From JASJBU01 sp963797085 (GTDB lineage Bacteria > Pseudomonadota > Gammaproteobacteria > Chromatiales > Chromatiaceae): a DNA stretch of 64,000 bases. Under the pieces are notes generated by a model. That model made no database searches, was not told the origin of the DNA, and saw only the letters and a list, made by a program, of their open reading frames with translations. The position numbers and the translations under genes were made by a program. The first letter of the stretch is position 1; every line of letters starts with the position of its first letter. Positions 56,001 to 63,174 of the stretch are shown here, piece after piece. The stretch covers positions 124,001 to 188,000 of the forward strand of contig CAWCOA010000026.1 of NCBI GenBank assembly GCA_963797085.1, written 5' to 3'.

Positions 56001-57142
56001 GGCTCACCGGGGCGCATCATCCGATAGATCTCCACCTGGGCTTCCAGCTCATTGGTAGTCGCATCGATACGCAGAGTATCTGAGAGAAAAGGCCCATGAT
56101 CAAGATCATTGGTGAACAGTGTCTTGAGCTTCTTGATGCCTTTTTCGATCAGCAGATCAAACAACTCTTCGGTGATCTCCATGTTGGCTTCTGCAATCAG
56201 CTCACCGGTCTCCTTGTCCACCACATTGTGGGCCAGGACCTTGCCATAGATGAATTCACGGGGCACATCGAGCTTTTTGACGCCGGCTTTCTCAAGCTGG
56301 CGGATGTGGCGGGCAGTGACACGACGTCCGGCTTCAACGATAACTTCTCCACCTTCACTGATATCAAAGGTGACCGTTTCGCCACGCAGTCGCTCAGGCA
56401 CCAGATCCACCTTCAGGGTGCGCTTGGTCAGGCTGAATGTGTCAGTCTCAAAGAACATCTCCAGGATCTGTTCGCTATCGAAGCCCAGGGCGCGCAGCAG
56501 GATGGTGGCCGGGAGTTTACGACGCCGGTCGATGCGCACGAAGACGTTATCCTTGGGATCAAATTCGAAATCAAGCCAGGAACCCCGATAGGGTATGACA
56601 CGCGCGGAAAAAAGCAGCTTACCCGAGGAGTGAGTCTTGCCCTTGTCATGATCGAAAAACACACCCGGGGAGCGATGCAACTGGGAAACGATGACCCGCT
56701 CGGTGCCGTTGATCACGAAGGTGCCGGTATCCGTCATCAGGGGCAGCTCACCCATGTAGACTTCCTGCTCACGGATGTCCTTGACAACTTTGGCCCCGGC
56801 TGGAGCTTCCTTGTCATAGATGACCAGGCGCACCAGAACACGCAGCGGCGCCGCATAGGTGGTGCCACGCAATTGACACTCTCTGACGTCGAACACAGGT
56901 TCACCCAGGCGGTAGTTGACATATTCGAGGACCGCATTGCCCGAATAGCTGGTGATTGGTAAAACAGACTTGAAGGCTGCATGCAGACCCACGTCTTGGC
57001 GCTTATTCGCAGGTACACCATCCTGCAGAAAATCACGGTAGGAGTTTATCTGTGTCGCAAGCAGAAAAGGCACGTCCAGAATACTTGGACGCTTTCCGAA
57101 ATCTTTGCGGATACGCTTTTTCTCGGTGAACGAATAGGCCAT
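53066..57142 (-). CDS. rpoB: RNA polymerase beta subunit
   Basis: 1358 residues from ATG 57142 (MAYSFTEKKRIRKDFG), the family start with GAGG ahead; an extension in frame to 57193 is not conserved. The rifampicin region reads FFGSSQLSQFMDQNNPLSE and HKRRVSALGPGGL with wild-type residues at the usual resistance sites. GRHGNKGVIS and MKLNHLVDDKMHARS near the C-terminus bind beta'. Complete and in frame. Confidence 0.98.
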   Translation of the reverse strand: MAYSFTEKKRIRKDFGKRPSILDVPFLLATQINSYRDFLQDGVPANKRQDVGLHAAFKSVLPITSYSGNAVLEYVNYRLGEPVFDVRECQLRGTTYAAPLRVLVRLVIYDKEAPAGAKVVKDIREQEVYMGELPLMTDTGTFVINGTERVIVSQLHRSPGVFFDHDKGKTHSSGKLLFSARVIPYRGSWLDFEFDPKDNVFVRIDRRRKLPATILLRALGFDSEQILEMFFETDTFSLTKRTLKVDLVPERLRGETVTFDISEGGEVIVEAGRRVTARHIRQLEKAGVKKLDVPREFIYGKVLAHNVVDKETGELIAEANMEITEELFDLLIEKGIKKLKTLFTNDLDHGPFLSDTLRIDATTNELEAQVEIYRMMRPGEPPTKEAAQNLFNNLFFTPDRYDLSAVGRMKFNRRLSRDNEEGEGILSKEDIVDVLRELIDIRNGNGVVDDIDHLGNRRIRCVGEMAENQFRVGLVRVERAVKERLTQAESEGLMPQEMINAKPVSAAIKEFFGSSQLSQFMDQNNPLSEVTHKRRVSALGPGGLARERAGFEVRDVHPTHYGRVCPIETPEGPNIGLINSLAVYSRTNRYGFLETPYRKVEDCKVTSQIDYLSAIEEGRFVIAQANANMDEEGKLTDELVSSRYQNEFTLSSPDKVQYLDVSPKQIVSVAASMIPFLEHDDANRALMGSNMQRQAVPTLRAEKPLVGTGMERVVAVDSGVTVVAKRGGDIESVDAARIVVRVNDDETEAGESGVDIYNLTKYTRSNQNTCINQRPLVNVGNEIARGDVLADGPSTDMGELALGQNLRVAFMPWNGYNFEDSILISERVVDEDRFTSIHIEEMTCMARDTKLGPEEITGDIPNVGEAALSKLDESGIVYIGAEVREGDILVGKVTPKGESQLTPEEKLLRAIFGEKASDVKDTSLRASSGRVGTVIDVQVFTRDGVEKDARAIQIEDSELLRVRKDLDDQLRIMEEDTFQRVEKMLLGKLVDGGPNNLAAGTKVTKTYLNELERDRWFEIRLRKEETATQLEAIAEQVKAQRESFREKFEEKRRKLTAGDDLAPGVLKMVKVYVAVKRRVQPGDKMAGRHGNKGVISTIVPVEDMPFDEHGEPVDIVLNPLGVPSRMNVGQVLETHLGFAAKGVGRKIGALLEAQAEMAELRGYLDKIYNTSGKSEDLDSMTDEEIVAMCRNLKGGVPMATPVFDGAHESEVKHMLELAGLPESGQCTLFDGRTGESFQRPVTVGYMYMLKLNHLVDDKMHARSTGPYSLVTQQPLGGKAQFGGQRFGEMEVWALEAYGAAYTLQEMLTVKSDDVNGRTRMYKNIVDGNHQMEAGMPESFNVLVKEIRSLGINIELEQD

Positions 57143-57321
57143 GCTGCCATCCCTCAGTGTCAAAGGCTTGGTGATTCGTGTGCTATCCTGCACCCCGCTG
57201 AAGCGTGCAATGCAAGATGAACGAAATATGCTGACTTCCTGTCCTGGTTCTACAAACCAGTGAGTCCCCTATTTATTGGACGCTAAAATATTAATCAAAC
57301 TACGTCCAACAAGCGGGAAAA

Positions 57322-57346
57322 GGCCGGTGACGAAACGCCACCAGCC
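57322..57346 (-). terminator. rplL-rpoB attenuator
   Basis: In the 238-base gap between rplL and rpoB the minus strand reads GGCTGGTG, an eight-base-plus loop, CACCGGCC and then TTTT. The stem has one G-U pair. A partial terminator at this position sets the ratio of ribosomal protein to polymerase in E. coli, and this looks like the same device. Confidence 0.6.
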
Positions 57347-57380
57347 CGATCACGCAGTTTTCAATCGATCGAGTACAGAA

Positions 57381-57758
57381 TTACTTGATTTCAGCTTTAG
57401 CGCCAGCCTCTTCAAGTTGTTTCACGGCTTCTGCAGCCTCTTCCTTGGAAACGCCTTCCTTGACTGTGGTAGGCGCACCCTCGACGGCCTCTTTGGCCTC
57501 TTTCAGACCCAGGCCGGTCATGGCGCGTACGGTCTTGATCACGGCGATCTTATTGCCGCCGAATTCAGCCAGAACTACGTCGAACTCGGTCTTCTCTTCG
57601 GCAGCGGCTTCACCGACACCGGCTGCAGCTGGCGCAGCCGCCACTGCAGCAGCAGCGGTTACCCCAAATTTCTCTTCCATGGCTTCGATCAGCGCGACAA
57701 CGTCCATTACGGACATCTCGGCAATAGCCTCCAGGATCTCTTCTTTAGATACGGCCAT
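57381..57758 (-). CDS. rplL: 50S ribosomal protein L7/L12
   Basis: 125 residues. N-terminal dimer domain (ILEAIAEMSVMDVVALIEAM), Ala/Gly hinge (VTAAAAVAAAPAAAG), and C-terminal factor-binding domain (MTGLGLKEAKEAVEGAP). Forms the stalk that recruits elongation factors. Start 56 bases after rplJ. Confidence 0.97.
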   Translation of the reverse strand: MAVSKEEILEAIAEMSVMDVVALIEAMEEKFGVTAAAAVAAAPAAAGVGEAAAEEKTEFDVVLAEFGGNKIAVIKTVRAMTGLGLKEAKEAVEGAPTTVKEGVSKEEAAEAVKQLEEAGAKAEIK

Positions 57759-57814
57759 TGGTTAACTCCTAAAAAATTTAATAAGCACGAAAAAACGATA
57801 AAAAATAAAGCCGG

Positions 57815-58342
57815 TTAAGCCGCCTCTTTGGCGTCTTTGATTGCCGCCACAGTCCGGACCAACTTGCCGGGCACCTCTTTCATGGTGCGCGCAAGCTTCT
57901 CCACCGGGGCCTTCATGACCGCCATCAACATGCTGATAGCCTGGTCATAGGTCGGCATTTTAGCGAGGGTATCCAGTTCACTCGGCGCCAACATTTGACC
58001 TCCGATTGAAACCAGCTTGACCTGCAAATGCTCATGCCCTTTGGCGAAGTCCTTGATGACGCGAGCGGCAGCACCCGGATCCTCCTGCGAGAAGGCCAGG
58101 ATCAACGGACCCGTCAACCCCTCCTGCATGCAGGCAAATTCGGTGCCTTCCACGGCCCGTCTGGCAAGAGAATTCTTGATCACGCGGAGATAGACACCAT
58201 TATTGCGCGCTTCACGGCGCAATTCGGTCATCTGCTCAACGGTCAGTCCCCTATACTCAGCGGCAACTGCGGAAAACGCACTGCTTGCTACGTCACTGAC
58301 TTCGGCGACGATGGCTTTCTTCTGCTCTAGATTGAGTGCCAA
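57815..58342 (-). CDS. rplJ: 50S ribosomal protein L10
   Basis: 175 residues from TTG 58342 (read MALNLEQKKAIV), chosen because AGGAGG lies eight bases ahead and the family starts there; the longer frame up to 58414 contains this ribosome site and is not conserved. LRREARNNGVYLRVIKNSLA is diagnostic; the C-terminal helix carries L7/L12 dimers. Preceded by the autoregulatory leader. Confidence 0.94.
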   Translation of the reverse strand: MALNLEQKKAIVAEVSDVASSAFSAVAAEYRGLTVEQMTELRREARNNGVYLRVIKNSLARRAVEGTEFACMQEGLTGPLILAFSQEDPGAAARVIKDFAKGHEHLQVKLVSIGGQMLAPSELDTLAKMPTYDQAISMLMAVMKAPVEKLARTMKEVPGKLVRTVAAIKDAKEAA

Positions 58343-58459
58343 AGTCGTCACCTCCTGATAATGCGAGAAACGGAAGAACCATTTCTCAGTTACGTAAACG
58401 ATGTAGCGATACATCGCACCTCAATGCGCACCATCACCAGGAAGCATCCTGATTTGGGT

Positions 58460-58520
58460 TTGCACCGTCTGCGCAGGCGTCAATTAAGCGCTAACTGGCG
58501 CACCTGCGGTCTTTGACGGC
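58460..58520 (-). promoter_or_regulatory. L10 leader, autoregulatory mRNA element
   Basis: In the 251-base gap between rplA and rplJ the minus strand has GCCGTCAAAGACCGCAGG and, about 25 bases on, GCCTGCGCAGACGGTGC. These two halves can pair to a long stem with the internal loop typical of the L10(L12)4 binding site that represses rplJL translation. Recognised from the pattern of the known leader, not from a covariance search. Confidence 0.65.
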
Positions 58521-58593
58521 ACCGGCAGAACCGATACCCCAAAGTTCCTGCCCCACCCGATATCCTGAGTAGAACATCGGGCAGATAAAAAAA

Positions 58594-59289
58594 TTAAACC
58601 GTTAGACTGGCCTGATCCAGCGCTAATCCTGGGCCCATGGTGGAAGAAACCGTTATCTTTTTCAGATAGACGCCTTTTGCTGAGCTGGGCTTGGCTTTGA
58701 TCAGCGCTTTCAACAAAGTTTCCAGATTCTCCTTCAACTTGACGGGTTGAAAATCCACTTTACCAATTGAACAGTGGATGATACCGGCCTTATCGGTCCG
58801 ATAGCGCACCTGGCCGGCCTTCGCATTCTGTACGGCTTCCGCAACATTTGGCGTGACCGTGCCCACTTTAGGATTGGGCATCAAGCCGCGCGGACCAAGA
58901 ATCTGCCCCAATTGACCGACGACTCTCATTGCATCCGGGCTTGCAACCACCACATCGAAATCCATCTTTCCAGCCTTTACATCAGCCGCCAGATCTTCGA
59001 GACCGACGATATCCGCTCCTGCCTCTTTGGCTGCATCCACATTTGCGCCCTGGGTAAATACAGCAACACGCACGGTTTTACCTATGCCATGCGGCAACAC
59101 AGAGGAACCGCGCACGACCTGATCCGATTTTTTTGCATCGACACCCAGATTCACACTGACTTCCACCGATTCATTGAATTTGACGGAAGAGACATCCTTC
59201 AGCAAGGTAAACGCATCCTCCGCGGGATATAGCTTTCCGGCTTCAACTTTTTCACGGATTGCTTTTATACGTTTGGTTTGTTTAGCCAT
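58594..59289 (-). CDS. rplA: 50S ribosomal protein L1
   Basis: 231 residues. L1 forms the mobile stalk that releases E-site tRNA, and in E. coli it represses the L11 operon. MAKQTKRIKAIREKVEAGK, LGPRGLMPNPKVGTV and GKVDFQPVKLKENLETLL are conserved. ATG lies two bases after the rplK stop. Confidence 0.97.
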   Translation of the reverse strand: MAKQTKRIKAIREKVEAGKLYPAEDAFTLLKDVSSVKFNESVEVSVNLGVDAKKSDQVVRGSSVLPHGIGKTVRVAVFTQGANVDAAKEAGADIVGLEDLAADVKAGKMDFDVVVASPDAMRVVGQLGQILGPRGLMPNPKVGTVTPNVAEAVQNAKAGQVRYRTDKAGIIHCSIGKVDFQPVKLKENLETLLKALIKAKPSSAKGVYLKKITVSSTMGPGLALDQASLTV

Positions 59290-59291
59290 GA

Positions 59292-59727
59292 CTATTCAAC
59301 CCCTTCAACTTCAAGCCCCATCTGCCGTGCACTGCCGGCAATAGTACGCACTGCTGCATCCATATCTGCCGCAGTCAAATCCGGCATCTTGGTGGTGGCG
59401 ATCTCTTCCAGCTGAGCCCGGGTCACAGTCGCCTACTTTTACAGTGTTCGGGGTTGAACTGCCCTTCTGCAGACCTGCTGCCTTCTTAAGCAGAACGGAT
59501 GCGGGAGGCGTCTTGGTGATAAAAGTGAACGAGCGGTCACTGTAGACCGTGATCACTACCGGTATAGGCAAGCCCTTCTCCAGACTCTGGGTCTTGGCAT
59601 TGAAGGCCTTGCAGAATTCCATGATATTGACGCCATGTTGACCCAGTGCGGGACCGACAGGCGGACTCGGATTGGCCTCACCGGCCTTGACCTGCAGCTT
59701 GATATAAGCCAGGATCTTTTTTGCCAT
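59292..59727 (-). CDS. rplK: 50S ribosomal protein L11, frame broken by one extra base
   Basis: The N-terminal frame is normal (ILAYIKLQVKAGEANPSPP, GPALGQHGVNIMEFCKAFN, FTFITKTPPASVLLKKAAG) up to TVKVGD. After that one extra base (59427, coding GAC-T-GTG) shifts it; dropping it restores VTRAQLEEIATTKMPDLTAA and GSARQMGLEVEGVE with TAG at 59292-59294. Joined length about 144 residues, close to the E. coli 142. L11 with L10 forms the stalk base and is needed for the RelA response. Probably a sequence error. Confidence 0.94.
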
Positions 59728-59752
59728 GTTTTACCTCTCTTCGGGTGCAAGC

Positions 59753-59773
59753 GTCTGGGACTTTCACCCAGAC
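59753..59773 (-). promoter_or_regulatory. leader hairpin before rplK
   Basis: On the minus strand GTCTGGG and CCCAGAC form a perfect 7-bp stem around TGAAAGT, shortly upstream of the rplK ribosome site (AGAGAGG). In E. coli the rplK leader carries the L1 repressor site; this hairpin is a candidate for it, without proof. Confidence 0.4.
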
Positions 59774-59795
59774 TCCCCAATTGAAAAAGCCCCGA

Positions 59796-59824
59796 AGGAT
59801 AACACGTATCAACTTCGAGGTTAA
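59796..59824 (-). promoter_or_regulatory. candidate promoter of rplKA
   Basis: TTAACC (59819-59824) and TATCCT (59796-59801) on the minus strand are 17 bases apart in the 195-base gap between nusG and rplK. The start would lie near 59789, just before the leader hairpin. A further stem (59828-59848, CCAGCC/GGCTGG) lies upstream without a T run. Moderate match only. Confidence 0.4.
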
Positions 59825-59922
59825 TGACCAGCCCATAAATCAGGCTGGATTATTCCGATCGTCAGTACAAACGGGCCACTTCGATCACTGTGCTGCGTTC
59901 CCCACTGGACTAAATAATTGCC

Positions 59923-60456
59923 TCACCCTTTCTCGACCTGGCCGAATTCGAGATCTACAGGTGTCGAGCGGCCAAAGATGAGCACTGACACCTTTAGACG
60001 GCTTTTCTCGTAGTCGACCTCTTCCACCACGCCGGTGAAATCGTTGAATGGGCCATCAATGACGCGAACCACCTCGCCCGGCTCGAAAAGCACCTTCGGG
60101 CGGGGCTTCTCGACACCTTCCACAACCCGCTGCAGGATGGCATCTGCCTCTTTATCGGTGATCGGCGCCGGTTTGTCGCCAGTACCGCCGATAAAACCCA
60201 TAACCTTGGGTACGTCCTTCACCAGATGCCAGGTCTCGTCGGTCATCTCCATCTGTACCAACACATAACCCGGGAAAAACTTGCGTTCGCTTTTTCGTTG
60301 CTGACCGGCTCGCATCTCGACGACTTCTTCAGTGGGGACCAACACCTCACCGAATTTATCTTCCATTTCAAAACGCTTTATACGCTCGAGTAGGGAGCGC
60401 TGAACCTGCAGCTCAAAGCCGGAATAGGCATGCACTACATACCACCGTTGCGCCAC
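59923..60456 (-). CDS. nusG: Transcription termination/antitermination factor NusG
   Basis: 177 residues. NGN domain with WYVVHAYSGFELQVQRSL, and a C-terminal KOW domain (FEPGEVVRVIDGPFNDFTG) that binds Rho or S10. It couples RNA polymerase to the ribosome. Starts two bases after the secE stop. Confidence 0.97.
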   Translation of the reverse strand: MAQRWYVVHAYSGFELQVQRSLLERIKRFEMEDKFGEVLVPTEEVVEMRAGQQRKSERKFFPGYVLVQMEMTDETWHLVKDVPKVMGFIGGTGDKPAPITDKEADAILQRVVEGVEKPRPKVLFEPGEVVRVIDGPFNDFTGVVEEVDYEKSRLKVSVLIFGRSTPVDLEFGQVEKG

Positions 60457-60458
60457 AA

Positions 60459-60831
60459 TCAGCCTCCAGTCAGGGCGCGCAATATGGCGCCCAGCATCAT
60501 GTCGAACAACCAGAGAATGATCCCCATGATCAACACGACCACGAATACAATCAGGGTAGTCTGCACGGTCTCCTGGCGACTAGGCCAGACCACTTTGCGT
60601 ACTTCGACCTTAGCATCGCTGGCGAATCGCCAGACCCGCCTCCCGGCTACGGTCTGGTAGGCAATCATCACCGCCAAACCAACAACGACTAAAAGCCCAA
60701 GGACTCTGCAGCAGTTGAGAATAGGCATCAAAATAATAAAAGCCAAGCAACGCCGCAACGATAATCGTCACGGACATCAGCAGCTTGACTGTATCCATAC
60801 CGGATACTTCAACTTCAGTATTTGCGCTCAT
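60459..60831 (-). CDS. secE: Protein translocase subunit SecE, frame broken by one extra base
   Basis: Joined, 123 residues with three membrane helices, the long gammaproteobacterial form. The first frame (60831 down) reads MSANTEVEVSGMDTVKLLM to YSQLL and then drifts. The second frame continues RVLGLLVVVGLAVMIAYQT, the conserved amphipathic EVRKVVWPSRQET and the last helix. At 60705-60710 the coding strand has CTG-C-AGA; removing the base at 60708 restores YSQLLRVLGLL. SecE clamps SecY and is essential, so a sequence error is likely. Confidence 0.93.
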
Positions 60832-60853
60832 AGGTTATGTTTGCCAGAAAAAA

Positions 60854-60929
60854 TGGCAGGCCAGGAGGGACTCGAACCCCCAACCTGCGGTTTTGGAGAC
60901 CGCTGCTCTACCAGTTGAGCCACTGGCCT
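60854..60929 (-). tRNA. tRNA-Trp (CCA anticodon)
   Basis: 76 nt including an encoded CCA end. Acceptor AGGCCAG/CTGGCCT, anticodon loop CTCCAAA, T-arm GGGTTCGAGTCC. It lies between tufB and secE, the same place as in pseudomonads and related genera. Confidence 0.97.
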
Positions 60930-60942
60930 AAAAACGCTAAAA

Positions 60943-60968
60943 GCGGGACCGACCGAAACCGGCCCCGC
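60943..60968 (-). terminator. terminator-like hairpin between tufB and tRNA-Trp
   Basis: On the minus strand GCGGGGCCG and CGGTCCCGC pair (one G-U) around an eight-base loop and are followed by TTTTAG and, a little later, GTTTTT. It would end or attenuate the tRNA-tufB transcript before tRNA-Trp-secE-nusG. Confidence 0.5.
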
Positions 60969-60981
60969 AACACTCAATCGA

Positions 60982-62172
<1,191 letters not shown>

Positions 62173-62244
62173 GAGTGCTCTCCAGTGTTCTCTATACTAT
62201 ATATATTAAGGTAAATTCGCGCGCTTCTGCACGCCGTTAGTCAA

Positions 62245-62320
62245 TGGAGCCCAGAAGCAGATTTGAACTGCCGACCTCGCCCTTACCAAGGGCGTGCTCT
62301 ACCAACTGAGCTATCTGGGC
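62245..62320 (-). tRNA. tRNA-Thr (GGT anticodon)
   Basis: 76 nt with encoded CCA. Acceptor GCCCAGA/TCTGGGC, D-arm with AGCTCAGTTGGTAGAGC, anticodon loop TTGGTAA, T-arm GGCAGTTCAAATCTGC. Third tRNA of the operon, just before tufB. Confidence 0.97.
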
Positions 62321-62380
62321 AAAACTTCAACCCTGTACTCAGGGCCCTCCCAGGCGATTCTGCACTGGGTTTACACTGTA

Positions 62381-62454
62381 TGGAGCGGGTGATGGGAATC
62401 GAACCCACGTATTCAGCTTGGAAGGCTGAAGTTCTACCATTGAACTACACCCGC
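62381..62454 (-). tRNA. tRNA-Gly (TCC anticodon)
   Basis: 74 nt with encoded CCA. Acceptor GCGGGTG/CACCCGC, anticodon loop CTTCCAA, T-arm GTGGGTTCGATTCCCA. Between the Tyr-linked repeats and tRNA-Thr. Confidence 0.97.
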
Positions 62455-62505
62455 GCTGCCAAGCGACGCGTCGCTTACCAAAACCGCCAATCTCTTTAAC
62501 CAATC

Positions 62506-62867
62506 TGGTGGAGGGGGGAGGATTACTCCAGGCATCCTGCCTTACGCCCTCCGGGCCGCCGTGCTCAACACGGCGTTGAAATCGCTCCTGCGATTTCTTC
62601 GAACCTCTGATCGGTTCTCATCCTCCCCTACAGCAGGGCGTACTTACCAACCCCGAAGTGATTCCAAAATTTAACACTTCGCATCTGGTGGAGGGGGGAG
62701 GATTACTCCAGGCATCCTGCCTTACGCCCTCCGGGCCGCCGTGCTCCACACGGCGTTGAAATCGCTCCTGCGATTTCTTCGAACCTCTGATCGGTTCTCA
62801 TCCTCCCCTATAGTACGGGGCGTACTTACTGACCCCGAAGTGATTCCAAAATATAACACTTCGCATC
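62506..62867 (-). repeat. two tandem ~180-bp rtT-like repeats after tRNA-Tyr
   Basis: Read on the minus strand from the end of tRNA-Tyr, two units (62867-62686 and 62685-62506, 182 and 180 bp) are nearly identical and each ends with AATCCTCCCCCCTCCACCA, an exact copy of the last 19 nt of mature tRNA-Tyr including CCA. The plan is that of the rtT repeats of E. coli tyrT (178-bp units with a 19-bp tRNA-Tyr tail). Each unit folds into five hairpins; in unit 1 these lie at 62836-62863, 62758-62777, 62737-62755, 62726-62736 and 62711-62721, and all loops contain GGA. In unit 2 one loop reads TTGAG instead of TGGAG; its 7-bp stem is unchanged. No protein is coded. Confidence 0.85.
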
Positions 62868-62952
62868 TGGTGGAGGGGGGAGGATTCGAACCTCCGAAGG
62901 CGGAGCCGTCAGATTTACAGTCTGATCCCTTTGGCCACTCGGGAACCCCTCC
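62868..62952 (-). tRNA. tRNA-Tyr (GTA anticodon)
   Basis: 85 nt with encoded CCA and the long variable arm of bacterial tRNA-Tyr. Acceptor GGAGGGG/CCCCTCC, anticodon loop CTGTAAA, T-arm GGAGGTTCGAATCCTCC. First gene after the tRNA-tuf promoter; its 3' end is the source of the 19-nt tails in the following repeats. Confidence 0.97.
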
Positions 62953-62967
62953 AAGCGGAAGCAGCGA

Positions 62968-62996
62968 ATTCTGCCGTTTCACCTAAGCAAAGTCAA
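62968..62996 (-). promoter_or_regulatory. sigma70 promoter of the tRNA-tufB operon
   Basis: On the minus strand TTGACT (62991-62996) and CAGAAT (62968-62973) are 17 bases apart. The start would lie near 62961, about nine bases before the tRNA-Tyr 5' end. The bases after the -10 (TCGCTGC) are moderately GC-rich, as in stringently controlled promoters. Confidence 0.8.
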
Positions 62997-63174
62997 CTCT
63001 GATTTCATTAAAATCATGGGTTATTTTAGGCCCCGCAGATCAAACAGAACAGCGTGCGCGGGATTGGTCCCGGCAGTTTTAGCAAAAATCATAATCAAAC
63101 TCATTTATAAAGACTTGCAGCAGGAACTGTTTAGCTTTATTACTAGTCATATTATTTTGAGTCACCTCACAGCA

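Noticed and set aside
62506..62867. CRISPR array or partial tRNA pseudogenes
   Set aside because: Units are 180 bp with no short repeat-spacer alternation, and only the last 19 nt match tRNA-Tyr; the rest does not fold as a tRNA.
62506..62952. Attachment sites of an integrated element at tRNA-Tyr
   Set aside because: The 19-nt tRNA ends are 180 bp apart with no integrase or cargo between them, and the operon continues intact through tRNA-Gly to tufB.
62722..62982. 86-codon minus-strand frame through tRNA-Tyr and a repeat
   Set aside because: It is an accidental translation of the tRNA gene and its repeats.
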